From Chloroflexota bacterium (lineage in GTDB: Bacteria; Chloroflexota; Dehalococcoidia; DSTF01; RBG-16-68-14): 64,000 nt of DNA. Shown in pieces: positions 7,572-16,251 of the stretch. Each line of letters starts with the position of its first letter. Position 1 is the stretch's first letter. The stretch covers positions 1 through 64,000 of the forward strand of contig QIFC01000077.1 in NCBI GenBank assembly GCA_003228685.1, given 5' to 3'. Made by a program: the position numbers and the translations under genes. The notes beneath the pieces were generated by a model that saw nothing but the letters and a program-made list of their open reading frames with translations, was not told the origin of the DNA and did no database searches.

Positions 7572-8989
7572 TGTTTACACCTCATGAAGACGTCGCCAGG
7601 ATCGCCTTCTACGGTCTCTACGCGCTGCAGCATCGGGGGCAAGAGAGCGCGGGGATCGCCTCAGCTAACGACAGGCGCCTCTACGTCAAAACGGGCATGG
7701 GTCTAGTATCGCAAGTCTTCGACGAAGACGACCTCTCCTCTCTTCCCGGACACATGGCCATCGGCCATAACAGATACTCTACCACCGGCTCAAGCGGCGC
7801 GGAGAACGCGCAACCCTGCCAGATCGAGGTTGCCGGTAACACGCTCGCGCTCGGTCATAACGGCAATCTTGTCAATGCGGACGTCCTGCGCTCAGACCTA
7901 GAAGAGCAGGGCATTGAATTTACCACTGGAACCGACTCTGAGGTGATCGCTCAGATGCTCGCGACGGAGCCGGGAACCTGGGAGGAGCGCTGGTCGCACC
8001 TGATGCGTCGCCTCATCGGGGCGTACTCTCTCGTCGTGCTGACTACCAACGAGTTGATGGCCGCTCGCGACCCGATGGGCAACCGGCCACTCTGCCTGGG
8101 CAAGCTTGATGGTGGCTGGGTGGTTGCTTCGGAGACCTGCGCGCTCGACCACATCGGAGCTACGTTCGTTCGCGAACTTGAGCCGGGAGAAGTCGTGCGC
8201 ATCACAGAGGACGGCGTCGAAAGCTTTCAGGCTGCGGCGCCGAAGAGCGCGTTCTGCATCTTTGAGTACGTGTACTTTGCGCGGCCGGACAGCGTGATCG
8301 GTGGCAAGCTCGTCTATCCGGTGCGGATGGAGCTGGGCGCGGAGCTCGCGCGCGAGCACCCTGTGGACGCGGACATCGTCATCGGCGTGCCCGACTCCGC
8401 GACGGCCGCGGCAGTCGGCTACTCGCAGGAGTCTGGTATCCCCTTTGTCGAGGGGCTGGTGAAGAACCGCTATGTGGGCCGTACCTTCATTGAACCCGAC
8501 CAGCGTATCCGCGAGATGGGCGTCCAACTCAAGTACAACCCACTGCCGGAATTGCTCGAAGGTCGGCGCGTCGTCGTTGTGGACGACAGCATTGTGCGCG
8601 CTACGACAACGCCTCGCGTTGTGGCGATGCTGCGCAAGGCGGGCGCGAAGGAAGTGCACATGCGTATCACATACCCGCCGATCACCTCGCCGTGCTTTTT
8701 CGGTATCGACTTTGGGACCCGCTGGGAGCTGATCGCCGGACGCCTGAACGACGTCGACGAGATCCGCCAGCACATCGACGCTGATTCGCTCGGCTACCTC
8801 AGTCAGGACGGCCTGATCGAGGCCGTTGGCCAGCCCAAGGAAGGGTTCTGCCTCGCCTGCTTCACCGGCGACTATCCAGTGCCGGTACCGCTACAAATGG
8901 ACAAACTGGCTCTGGAGCCTGCGGGTGGCGGTGACGGCCACGAGGTCGAGTGGCTGGAAACCGTGCCTTCTGTCTCCCGTCGCCCGTGA
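7562..8989 (+). CDS. purF: Amidophosphoribosyltransferase, N-terminal cysteine missing
   Basis: First committed step of purine synthesis: PRPP plus glutamine to phosphoribosylamine. About 475 residues. The glutaminase domain (YGLYALQHRGQESAG, GHNRYSTTG, AHNGN-like GHNGN) and the PRTase domain (VVVDDSIVRATT as PRPP-binding loop) are intact. The family begins with a short leader and then Cys-Gly-Val-Phe-Gly, where Cys is the nucleophile. Here the frame opens with VSRVFTPHEDVAR and a TGA lies 4 codons upstream. The overlapping frame from the TTG at 7546 reads LRESGVYT, like the expected leader without its Cys. This looks like a small deletion with a frameshift, in the genome or in the assembly. 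The start given is only the longest possible one. It heads purF-purM-purH. Confidence 0.88.
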   Translation: MSRVFTPHEDVARIAFYGLYALQHRGQESAGIASANDRRLYVKTGMGLVSQVFDEDDLSSLPGHMAIGHNRYSTTGSSGAENAQPCQIEVAGNTLALGHNGNLVNADVLRSDLEEQGIEFTTGTDSEVIAQMLATEPGTWEERWSHLMRRLIGAYSLVVLTTNELMAARDPMGNRPLCLGKLDGGWVVASETCALDHIGATFVRELEPGEVVRITEDGVESFQAAAPKSAFCIFEYVYFARPDSVIGGKLVYPVRMELGAELAREHPVDADIVIGVPDSATAAAVGYSQESGIPFVEGLVKNRYVGRTFIEPDQRIREMGVQLKYNPLPELLEGRRVVVVDDSIVRATTTPRVVAMLRKAGAKEVHMRITYPPITSPCFFGIDFGTRWELIAGRLNDVDEIRQHIDADSLGYLSQDGLIEAVGQPKEGFCLACFTGDYPVPVPLQMDKLALEPAGGGDGHEVEWLETVPSVSRRP

Positions 8990-8996
8990 CAGCGTT

Positions 8997-10049
8997 GTGA
9001 CGGCCAAGAACGGCCGGCCGGCCCTGACCTACCTCGACGCAGGCGTCGACCTCGACGCGAGAGCCAAGTTCGTCGAACGCCTCGGACCGATCGCGAGAGC
9101 TACGCACGGGTCACAGGTGCTCTCGGGCATTGGGCCGTTCGGTGGCATGTACGCGCTCGGTGGCTACCAAGAACCCGTGCTCGTCTCGAGCACGGACAGC
9201 GTTGGCACAAAAGTCAAGATTGCATCGCTGCTCGGCCGCTTCGACTCGATCGGCATCGATCTCGTCAACCAGAGCGTCGACGACATCATCACAACGGGTG
9301 CAGACCCCCTCTTCTTCCTCGATTACATCGCGTCGTCGTCGCTCAGCCTTGATGAGAAGACAGCGCTGGTGCAGGGCGTCGCGACCGCCTGCGGCGACGC
9401 GGGCTGCGCGCTGATCGGCGGCGAAACGGCCGACATGCCCGACGTCTACGCGCGGGGCGACTTGGACTTCGTGGGCTTCGTCGTCGGCGCGGTCGAACGC
9501 AACGCCATCATCGACGGCTCCACGATCGAAGCGGGCGATGCGCTGGTCGCGCTGCCGTCGAGCGGCCTCCATACGAACGGCTACTCGCTGGTACGGCGCG
9601 TCTTCTCTGTGGGCATTGATGACGACGCCGCCGCTGAGCGCGCACGGCTGGAACTCCACGAGCCGGACCTCGGCACAACGCTCGGCGACGCACTCCTCAT
9701 CCCGCACCGGTCGTACGTCGCTGAGGTACGAACGGCCCGTGGGTACCTCAAAGGCATCACGCACATCACAGGAGGCGGACTGCTCGAGAACGTCCCGCGC
9801 ATGCTTCCCGATGACTTGGGCGCCCGGATCGACTCGACGGCGTGGGAACGGCCCGCGTTGTTCTCGTTGCTCCAACGGGAGGGCAACATCGCCGAGGAGG
9901 AGATGTACCGCACGTTCAACATGGGCATCGGCCTCGTTGTGGCGGTAGCGCCTTCGGACGTCGACACCGTCCGGGCGAAGCTGCCCGAAGCCATCGTGGC
10001 GGGCGAGGTCGTCAGCGTCAGTGGAGACGAGCGAGTGGTGATCTCCTAG
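8997..10049 (+). CDS. purM: Phosphoribosylformylglycinamidine cyclo-ligase
   Basis: AIR synthetase, which closes the imidazole ring of FGAM using ATP. 350 residues from a GTG at 8997, 7 nt after the purF stop. Family landmarks are STDSVGTKVKIA near residue 65, DDIITTGADPLFFLDY, GGETADMPD and ITGGGLLENVPR. The length is normal for the family. An upstream extension of this frame overlaps purF and is rejected because homology starts with the TYLDAGVD segment. The cytosolic enzyme acts two pathway steps before the carboxylation to CAIR. Confidence 0.95.
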   Translation: MTAKNGRPALTYLDAGVDLDARAKFVERLGPIARATHGSQVLSGIGPFGGMYALGGYQEPVLVSSTDSVGTKVKIASLLGRFDSIGIDLVNQSVDDIITTGADPLFFLDYIASSSLSLDEKTALVQGVATACGDAGCALIGGETADMPDVYARGDLDFVGFVVGAVERNAIIDGSTIEAGDALVALPSSGLHTNGYSLVRRVFSVGIDDDAAAERARLELHEPDLGTTLGDALLIPHRSYVAEVRTARGYLKGITHITGGGLLENVPRMLPDDLGARIDSTAWERPALFSLLQREGNIAEEEMYRTFNMGIGLVVAVAPSDVDTVRAKLPEAIVAGEVVSVSGDERVVIS

Positions 10050-10050
10050 C

Positions 10051-11598
10051 ATGCGCGCCATCATCGCACCCTACGACAAGACGGGCGCGGCCGACCTTGC
10101 GCGCGGCCTGATCGAATTGGGGTTCGAGATCTACGCTACCGGCGGCACGCACCGGCATCTGAGCGAGGCCGGCCTGGAGGTGCGAAGCATCTCCGAACTG
10201 AGTGGCTTCCCAGAGATACTGGATGGCCGTGTGAAGACGCTCCATCCGGCGGTCCACGGTGGCCTGCTGGCGCGGAGGGATGTCCCCGAACACATGGCCG
10301 AACTGGAGAAGCACGGCTTGGGCACGATCGATCTCGTGGCCGTCAACCTCTACCCGTTCGTCGAGACCGTCTCGCAGCCCGATGTGAAGATCGAAGACGC
10401 GCTGGAGCAAATCGACATCGGTGGCCCAACGATGCTGCGCGCCTCCGCGAAGAACTTTCCGCATGTGCTGTCGCTCGTCGACCCGGCCGACTACGCCGAA
10501 GTCCTCGAAGCGCTACGTGCGGGCGACGTGTCGCTCGAGCGCCGGCGCGCGCTGGCCGCGAAGGCGTTCCAGCACGTCGCGACGTACGATACGGCGATCG
10601 CGTCTTACCTGCGTGAAGAGGAACTGCCGGAGAACGTCACGGTCGCACTGACGAAGCTGCAGGAGTTGCGCTACGGGGAGAACCCCCATCAGCAGGCCGC
10701 GTTTTACGCGAACGCCGGCCTCCAGCGCCCTGCCGGCATTGCCGCCGCGGAGCAACTCCACGGCATCGCGCTGTCGTACGTCAATATCCTGGACGCGGAC
10801 GCCGCATGGAGCGCCGCCTGCGATTTCGATCAGCCGGCCGTGGCGATCATCAAGCACGCGACGCCCTGTGGCCTCGCCTCCAACGAGGACGTCATCCAGG
10901 CCTGGGAAGGCGCCTTCGCGGGCGACCCGCTCTCCGCGTTCGGCGGTATCGTCGGCATCAACCGGCTGGTGACGCGCGAGATCGCAAGGACGATCCGCGC
11001 CAGCAAGCACCCGACGAGCGGCCAGCGGCTGCTCCTCCACATCATCATCGCGCCCGAATACGATGATGGGGCGCTGGAGCTACTCCAAAAGAGCAAGGAC
11101 CTGCGTATTCTGCGGGCGCCCATCATCGATCGCGGCGAGCGTAGATACGAATTCCGGCAAGTTGTTGGGGGGATGCTGATGCAGTCTCGCGACGCGGTGC
11201 CCGATGATGACGTTGAGATGAACGTCGTCACGAAACGGAAGCCCGCGGAGGACGAAATGGCAAACCTACGGTTCGCTTGGAAGGCTGTGAAACACGTGAA
11301 GTCGAACGCTATCGTGCTCGCCAAGGACGGGGCCATGGTCGGCGCCGGCGCCGGCCAGCCGAACCGCGTCAACAGCGTTCACCTGGCGCTGCGGGCCGCG
11401 GGCGAGCGCGCTCCCGGCAGCGCTCTGGCATCCGACGCCTACTTTCCGTTCGCGGATAGCATTGAGATGGCGGCGGAGGGTGGCGTCCGCGCTGTCGTCC
11501 AGCCCGGGGGCTCGATGCGAGACCAGGAAGTCATCGACGCTTGCGACCGGCTTGACGTCGCGATGGCTATTACTGGCTATCGGCACTTTAGGCATTAG
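10051..11598 (+). CDS. purH: Bifunctional AICAR formyltransferase / IMP cyclohydrolase
   Basis: Last two steps of purine synthesis: AICAR to FAICAR with 10-formyl-THF, then ring closure to IMP. 515 residues. The N-terminal IMP cyclohydrolase domain begins IIAPYDKTGAADLARGL and holds GRVKTLHPAVHGG and NLYPF. The formyltransferase domain follows from about residue 195, with RYGENPHQ, the catalytic IIKHATPCG segment and SDAYFPFADS near the end. The start is 1 nt after the purM stop, so translation is coupled. No other pur gene is adjacent; a PurN-like protein is encoded at 48.7-49.5 kb. Confidence 0.95.
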   Translation: MRAIIAPYDKTGAADLARGLIELGFEIYATGGTHRHLSEAGLEVRSISELSGFPEILDGRVKTLHPAVHGGLLARRDVPEHMAELEKHGLGTIDLVAVNLYPFVETVSQPDVKIEDALEQIDIGGPTMLRASAKNFPHVLSLVDPADYAEVLEALRAGDVSLERRRALAAKAFQHVATYDTAIASYLREEELPENVTVALTKLQELRYGENPHQQAAFYANAGLQRPAGIAAAEQLHGIALSYVNILDADAAWSAACDFDQPAVAIIKHATPCGLASNEDVIQAWEGAFAGDPLSAFGGIVGINRLVTREIARTIRASKHPTSGQRLLLHIIIAPEYDDGALELLQKSKDLRILRAPIIDRGERRYEFRQVVGGMLMQSRDAVPDDDVEMNVVTKRKPAEDEMANLRFAWKAVKHVKSNAIVLAKDGAMVGAGAGQPNRVNSVHLALRAAGERAPGSALASDAYFPFADSIEMAAEGGVRAVVQPGGSMRDQEVIDACDRLDVAMAITGYRHFRH

Positions 11599-11636
11599 TA
11601 CGCTACCCTGCTCCGACGCGACGGAAAGGATCGATT

Positions 11637-12728
11637 ATGACGGTGGCTTCTGATCTCACGGTGATGCAACTCGATGAGATCGTCGAGGAGTTGGATGCAG
11701 ACGGCCGTCGCGCATTCGAGCGCGTGTTCCACGTGAGCGCGGCAGTGGGCGACCTCGTGCCGCCGGAGTCGATGCATGCGTGGATCAAGGAGCAGTTCGG
11801 CGATGTGGAGCGCATCCGCCGCCAGAAGATCGTCAAGGTAACCAACACGGTCACGCTGGAAGGCGTGCTCTTCAACTGGCTGAGGTCGTCGCGGCCGGTC
11901 TGGCGACAAGACTTCGATCTCGATGCGGAACTCGATCGCAGCAACAGCGAGCCGTTCGATAACCTCTACGACCTCACGCCCGAGGACACCTTCGGCCGCG
12001 TGGAAAGCGAGCACTGCGTGACGGCGAGCAATATCGCGAAGTTCGATGGCTATCACGGATTGGTGATCTTCAAAGAGAAGCACCCGCTGCGCTTCACGCG
12101 AGAGCAGATACACGACTACCTGAACACGGGCGAGCGCTGGGCCGGTCTGGCGCATCGGTCCGACCCCGCCGCGAAGTACTACTTCTTCCTTTGGAACTGC
12201 CTTTGGCGCGCTGGCGCCTCGTTGTTGCATGGCCATGCCCAGGTGTTGCTAGGGCGCGGCATGCATTACGCGGCCATCGAGGCGCTGCGGCGGGCAGCGC
12301 TCCTCTTCGAGGCCAATAATCGCCAGAACTACTTCGACGCGCTCTACACCGCCCACGAAGTGGTGGGAGCGGGCTTCGAGCGCGCCGGCGTGCGCATCGT
12401 CGCGAACCTCGCGCCGGTAAAGGAGCATGAGGTGATTCTGATAGCGAGCGAGATGAGCGACGAGCTGAAGGACCGCGTCTATGAGACGCTCGCTTGTTTC
12501 CGCGACCGCCTGGGCGTGAACTCGTTCAACCTCGTGCTCTATCGCGCGCCTCTAGCACCGACAGACGAGAGCTGGGACGGCTTCCCCGTTATGGTGCGCA
12601 TCGTCGACCGCGGCGACCCCACCACGCGCACGAACGATTTCGGCGGCATGGAGCTGTATGCCGCGAAGGTCGTCGCGAGCGATCCTTTGAAGCTCGCCCG
12701 AGAACTGCGCGACGCGCTGCCGGACTAG
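11637..12728 (+). CDS. GalT/HIT-like nucleotidyltransferase family protein
   Basis: 363 residues. The centre contains GASLLHGHAQV, a HxHxQ motif of the kind used by galactose-1-phosphate uridylyltransferase and Ap4A phosphorylase relatives, in which the central His becomes nucleotidylated. The preceding FDGYHGLVIFKEKHP segment and the later LVLYRAP segment match the repeated half-domains of that fold. The Cys-rich zinc site of classical GalT is not visible, so a distinct substrate is likely. It is followed 14 nt later by a glycosyltransferase, and both may be part of nucleotide-sugar or glycan metabolism. A reaction cannot be assigned. Confidence 0.65.
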   Translation: MTVASDLTVMQLDEIVEELDADGRRAFERVFHVSAAVGDLVPPESMHAWIKEQFGDVERIRRQKIVKVTNTVTLEGVLFNWLRSSRPVWRQDFDLDAELDRSNSEPFDNLYDLTPEDTFGRVESEHCVTASNIAKFDGYHGLVIFKEKHPLRFTREQIHDYLNTGERWAGLAHRSDPAAKYYFFLWNCLWRAGASLLHGHAQVLLGRGMHYAAIEALRRAALLFEANNRQNYFDALYTAHEVVGAGFERAGVRIVANLAPVKEHEVILIASEMSDELKDRVYETLACFRDRLGVNSFNLVLYRAPLAPTDESWDGFPVMVRIVDRGDPTTRTNDFGGMELYAAKVVASDPLKLARELRDALPD

Positions 12729-12742
12729 CTGAAAGGCTGGAC

Positions 12743-13468
12743 ATGCCGCAGCTCGACATCGTCCTGCCTGTCTACAACGAAGAGCACGTCCTTGCGGGAA
12801 GCGTGGAGAAGTTGCGCGCCTACCTTCAGGAGCACGACTTTCCCTATACCTGGCGCATCGTCATCGCGGACAACGCATCGACCGACGGGACGCTCGACGC
12901 CGCCTGCCGGCTCGAGGACACCTACTCCGACGTCAGCGTGATCCATCTACCTGAGAAGGGCCGCGGCCGGGCGCTCCGCAAGGCCTGGCTGGAGAGCGAT
13001 GCGGACGCGGCGTGCTTCATGGACATCGACCTGTCGACCGGCCTCGACGGCCTGCTGCCGCTCGCGAGAGCCGTGCTCGACGACGGCTACGATGTCGCGA
13101 CGGGCTCCCGCATGACACGCGGCTCGCAGATTGAGCGATCGATCGGCCGCGAGATCACGTCGCGCGGGTTCATCCTGCTCATCAAGCTTCTCTTCTTTGT
13201 CGGGCTCTCGGACACCCAGTGCGGATTCAAGGCGATCTCCCGCCCGACCGCGCATGAGCTGGTGCCGCGCATCGAGAACGAGGAGTGGTTCTTCGATACG
13301 GAGCTGCTGCTGCTTGCGGTGAAGGGCGGCTATCAGGTGAAAGACATCCCCATTCGTTGGGTGGAGGACACGGACACGCGGGTCAACGTCTTCAAGACGA
13401 TTCTGGAGGACCTCGCCGGGCTCCTGCGGATGCGCCTGAAGCGCATCCCCCAGCGCGAAGACCACTAA
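12743..13468 (+). CDS. Family 2 glycosyltransferase (polyprenyl-phosphate sugar synthase type)
   Basis: 241 residues from the ATG at 12743. Motifs are IVLPVYNEEHVL at the N-terminus, DNASTDGT, the metal-binding DIDLST and DTQCGFKAI. The last marks the same ALG5/DPM1-like branch as the gene at 3432-4238. There are no certain transmembrane helices; a hydrophobic LLIKLLFFVG segment could attach it to the membrane. It probably transfers a hexose to undecaprenyl or similar phosphate. It is co-directional with the GalT-like gene 14 nt upstream. Confidence 0.85.
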   Translation: MPQLDIVLPVYNEEHVLAGSVEKLRAYLQEHDFPYTWRIVIADNASTDGTLDAACRLEDTYSDVSVIHLPEKGRGRALRKAWLESDADAACFMDIDLSTGLDGLLPLARAVLDDGYDVATGSRMTRGSQIERSIGREITSRGFILLIKLLFFVGLSDTQCGFKAISRPTAHELVPRIENEEWFFDTELLLLAVKGGYQVKDIPIRWVEDTDTRVNVFKTILEDLAGLLRMRLKRIPQREDH

Positions 13469-13492
13469 GCCAAAAAGCGCATCTAGTTTGTC

Positions 13493-13521
13493 TTGACAGT
13501 ACGCCAACTCGATGCTAGCCT
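13493..13521 (+). promoter_or_regulatory. Promoter of the cytochrome b6 operon
   Basis: TTGACA (13493-13498), a 17-nt spacer and TAGCCT (13516-13521) form a good sigma-70-type promoter. Transcription should start near 13528, about 66 nt before the first small gene. Confidence 0.7.
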
Positions 13522-13593
13522 GCCTTGCGATTGGCTTCACAATCCTATGTGAAGTCAGTTCGCTCGATTCTGAGAAGCGTAGCGAGGTGACGT

Positions 13594-13719
13594 ATGCCTT
13601 GGGACGTCAGTGATGTCGGCTTTCTAGCGCCGGACTTCGTCGAATTCTTGGCTGCGTTCTTCGCGATGCTCGTAGCGTTCGCTATTATGATCGTGTTTGG
13701 CCGATGGTGGGCCAAGTAA
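13594..13719 (+). CDS. 41-residue single-helix membrane protein leading the bc operon
   Basis: An ATG at 13594 preceded by AGCGAGGTG opens a 41-residue protein that starts MPWDVSDVG and carries one clear transmembrane helix (residues about 17-36), ending with GRWWAK. It is the first gene after the promoter and lies 18 nt before cytochrome b6. Cytochrome b6f complexes contain several one-helix subunits of 30-40 residues (PetG, PetL, PetM, PetN), so a structural subunit of this complex is a natural guess. I see no specific match to any of them. Confidence 0.6.
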   Translation: MPWDVSDVGFLAPDFVEFLAAFFAMLVAFAIMIVFGRWWAK

Positions 13720-13737
13720 GGCGCGGCAGGGGTTTGC

Positions 13738-14493
13738 ATGGCTGTATCTGAGCAACCACCAGGCCCAGGAGTAGCGGGCTGGCTGTCCGATAAGCTCTTC
13801 AACAACTACATCTGGCGCTCCATCTTCCGTTCGGGTTACCCGAACACGCCGCGAAACCAGATGCTGGTGGTCGCGACCAACGTCTTCCTGCACTTGCATC
13901 CAACGCGGCTGCATAAGACGCACGTTCGCATCACGCACACGTACTGCCTGGGCGGCCTCACGTTTTTCTTTTTCTTGGTCCTGACCGTCACCGGCGTGAT
14001 GCTGATGTTCTATTACGTGCCGGCGGCGGACCGCGCGTTCCAGGACGTGGCCGCGCTGGAGACGAATATCCGCTTCGGCATGCTCATGCGGAATCTTCAT
14101 CGCTGGATGGCGCATGGGATGGTGATCTCGGTCTTCCTACACATGATGCGTGTGTTCTACACCGGCTCATACAAGCCGCCGCGAGAATTCAACTGGCTCG
14201 TCGGCGTCATTTTGCTGACGCTTACCCTGGCGTTGAGCTTCACTGGCTACCTCCTCCCATGGGACCAGCTCTCAATCTGGGCGGTCACCGTGGGAATGAA
14301 CATGGCGGGCACTGTCCCAGTCATGGGCGAGCAGTCCCGCTTCATACTCCTCGGAGGCTTTGAGGTAGGAGACGCCGCGCTCATTCGCTTCTATACGTTG
14401 CATGTAATCGGCCTGCCGCTGCTTGCCGCCATCTTCATGGCGGTTCACTTCTGGCGTATCAGGCGTGATGGTGGCCTCGCGCGGCCTTTGTAA
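13738..14493 (+). CDS. petB: Cytochrome b6-type subunit of a bc complex
   Basis: 251 residues, four core helices. Haem ligands are His121 and His135 (13 residues between) and a second His pair near the C-terminus (LHVIG then AVHFW) with 14 residues between, the b6-type spacing. Cys70 in YCLGG corresponds to the cysteine that holds the extra haem c(n) in b6 and Bacillus-type cytochromes. It forms the quinol-oxidising core with the next gene, which provides the C-terminal half of cytochrome b. The split-gene arrangement (b6 plus subunit IV) is the b6f/Bacillus type. The symbol is used by analogy; qcrB is the alternative name. Confidence 0.9.
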   Translation: MAVSEQPPGPGVAGWLSDKLFNNYIWRSIFRSGYPNTPRNQMLVVATNVFLHLHPTRLHKTHVRITHTYCLGGLTFFFFLVLTVTGVMLMFYYVPAADRAFQDVAALETNIRFGMLMRNLHRWMAHGMVISVFLHMMRVFYTGSYKPPREFNWLVGVILLTLTLALSFTGYLLPWDQLSIWAVTVGMNMAGTVPVMGEQSRFILLGGFEVGDAALIRFYTLHVIGLPLLAAIFMAVHFWRIRRDGGLARPL

Positions 14494-14496
14494 TCG

Positions 14497-15483
14497 ATGG
14501 CCGTAGACGCTCGGGCAGTCTCTAGCACACCGGCCGCCACCCGGCCACGCCGCGAACGAGACCAAGAACTCCTCGTTTGGCCAGACCTCGTATTCATCGA
14601 GTTCATCGCTGCGACGGTCTTCCTGCTCCTGTTCGTCATCCTCTCAACGCTTCTGGACGCGCCGCTGCTGAACCAGGCCAACCTAGACATCACGCCTAAC
14701 CCGTCTAAGGCCGCCTGGTATCTAGTTGCCCTTCAGGAGCTACTGCTGCACATGCACCCGGCGCTTGGTGGCGTGATCGCGCCGACGTTCGCGCTGATTA
14801 TCATTGGAGCCTTCCCCTATGTCGACCGTTCCAATGAAGGCCAAGGCGCTTGGTTCTCCACGGAAAACGCCATAAAGATTACGCTCTTCTCGGCCGCCTT
14901 CGCTTCGATTCTTACAGTCGCGCTTATCCTGTACGACCAGGGACGCCACGTTAATGTCGTGACGAGCATCGCCCAGGAGTTTGACAAAGACTGGCGGTGG
15001 CCGGGCAAGCTTTCGGCGTTCCAGAATGTGCGGGCTATCCAGACGGGTTGGGAGTGGAGCATCCCAGTGCCGGAATCGGCCCAGCTCGGCCCAGGGGAAC
15101 ATGACGGCGAGCTGAACTGGCCGGATGACTTCACGCACGTCCCCATGCCGTTTAACGGCACCAGCGGCCCGGATTGGATGCGCTGGGGCCCGCCGTCGTT
15201 CTTACCGGGCTGGCTGCAGGCGCTGTACTGGTATGATCTCAACATGAATACGCCGGCGTTTGTCGTCGAGCTGTTCATCCCGGTCGCCGTCATGGTGACA
15301 TTGCCCGTAATCATGATCCTCATGCTGATGAGGCTCGGCTGGGTGAAGAATATACGCGACGGATCGATCGGGATCTTCACCGGAATGATGACCGTCTATT
15401 TCATCCTCACGATTATCGGTGCTGGGTTTCGTGGGGCAGGGCAGGACCTCGTCTTGCCTTGGGACGTCCCGCACATCGACTAG
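14497..15483 (+). CDS. petD: Subunit IV-like C-terminal cytochrome b, enlarged
   Basis: 328 residues, twice the usual length of subunit IV. The first part has the helix following LVWPDLVFIEFIAATV. A loop of roughly 100 residues, rich in Trp and Pro, precedes two further helices (FVVELFIPVAVMVTLPVIM and GMMTVYFILTIIG). The PEWY-like motif of the quinol site is not obvious; a candidate region is KAAWYLVALQELLLHMHP, comparable to PEWYFLFAYEIL in other cytochromes. It starts 4 nt after petB. The long loop is probably extracytoplasmic and could dock the Rieske protein or cytochrome c domain encoded downstream. Confidence 0.8.
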   Translation: MAVDARAVSSTPAATRPRRERDQELLVWPDLVFIEFIAATVFLLLFVILSTLLDAPLLNQANLDITPNPSKAAWYLVALQELLLHMHPALGGVIAPTFALIIIGAFPYVDRSNEGQGAWFSTENAIKITLFSAAFASILTVALILYDQGRHVNVVTSIAQEFDKDWRWPGKLSAFQNVRAIQTGWEWSIPVPESAQLGPGEHDGELNWPDDFTHVPMPFNGTSGPDWMRWGPPSFLPGWLQALYWYDLNMNTPAFVVELFIPVAVMVTLPVIMILMLMRLGWVKNIRDGSIGIFTGMMTVYFILTIIGAGFRGAGQDLVLPWDVPHID

Positions 15484-15492
15484 GCCTAGGTG

Positions 15493-16218
15493 ATGACAGA
15501 ACAAGATAAGACAGACGAAACGCTGGACGAAAGCGCGGCCACGAAAGGCGAAGCAACAGAGCAGCCCGCCGCCAAGGCTGCCGAGGCTCCTAAGGTGGCC
15601 GCCAAGCCGGCTGCTAAGCCAGCCAAGAAAGAGAAGGAGCCAGCCCCGCCCGGTGGTCCACCAACCGCCGTCGTTGAGCAGAAAAGGGTACCTGGCTCCC
15701 CTGTCGTGTCACGGAGGCGCGTCCTGCAGATTGGCATCTGGGGCGGAATCGGCGCGGCCGTTGCGGCGATGGGTGCGAGCTTCGTGGACTTTGTCTACCC
15801 TCGCAACGTCTCCGGCTTCGGCGGCACTGTGTCTGTTGCCGCGGTCGCGGTCCCCTCGCCTGGACAAAAGGTACAGGTCCCCGCCGGCCGATTCTGGCTC
15901 GTCAACCTGACTGAGGAGCAGGGCGGGCCCGGCTTGCTCGCCCTCTGGTGGAAGTGTCCGCACCTGGGCTGCACCGTTCCCTGGAAGCCAAACTTTGTTT
16001 GGCCGGACCCGACGACGGGCGCAGACACGAAGGGCTGGTTCCGCTGCCCCTGTCACGGTTCGACCTACACACATGCCGGTGTGCGCGTCTTCGGCCCTGC
16101 GCCACGTCCATTGGACACCATGGATCTAAAGATCGGTTCTGATGGCCGCGTCACAGTCAATACAGGCGATGTGACACCAGGCGCTTCCGACAACCCTGAA
16201 CGTGCCGTACGGATATAG
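15493..16218 (+). CDS. Rieske iron-sulfur protein
   Basis: About 241 residues. A very long, Ala/Lys/Pro-rich cytoplasmic N-terminus of about 70 residues comes before a twin-arginine-like RRR and a single hydrophobic helix. The Rieske domain carries both boxes: CPHLGC near residue 155 and CPCHGS near residue 185, so the 2Fe-2S ligands (Cys, His, Cys, His) and the disulfide cysteines are all present. It takes one electron from quinol at the b6 subunit and passes it to the c-type domain encoded next. A GTG at 15490 is an equally possible start. Confidence 0.93.
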   Translation: MTEQDKTDETLDESAATKGEATEQPAAKAAEAPKVAAKPAAKPAKKEKEPAPPGGPPTAVVEQKRVPGSPVVSRRRVLQIGIWGGIGAAVAAMGASFVDFVYPRNVSGFGGTVSVAAVAVPSPGQKVQVPAGRFWLVNLTEEQGGPGLLALWWKCPHLGCTVPWKPNFVWPDPTTGADTKGWFRCPCHGSTYTHAGVRVFGPAPRPLDTMDLKIGSDGRVTVNTGDVTPGASDNPERAVRI

Positions 16219-16251
16219 GCGCCTCCGAATGGAAGCGTTGTAAGGAGAAGG

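Noticed and set aside
8826-8996. Upstream extension of the purM frame
   Set aside because: It overlaps the end of purF and has no homology to PurM. The GTG at 8997 gives the standard N-terminus.
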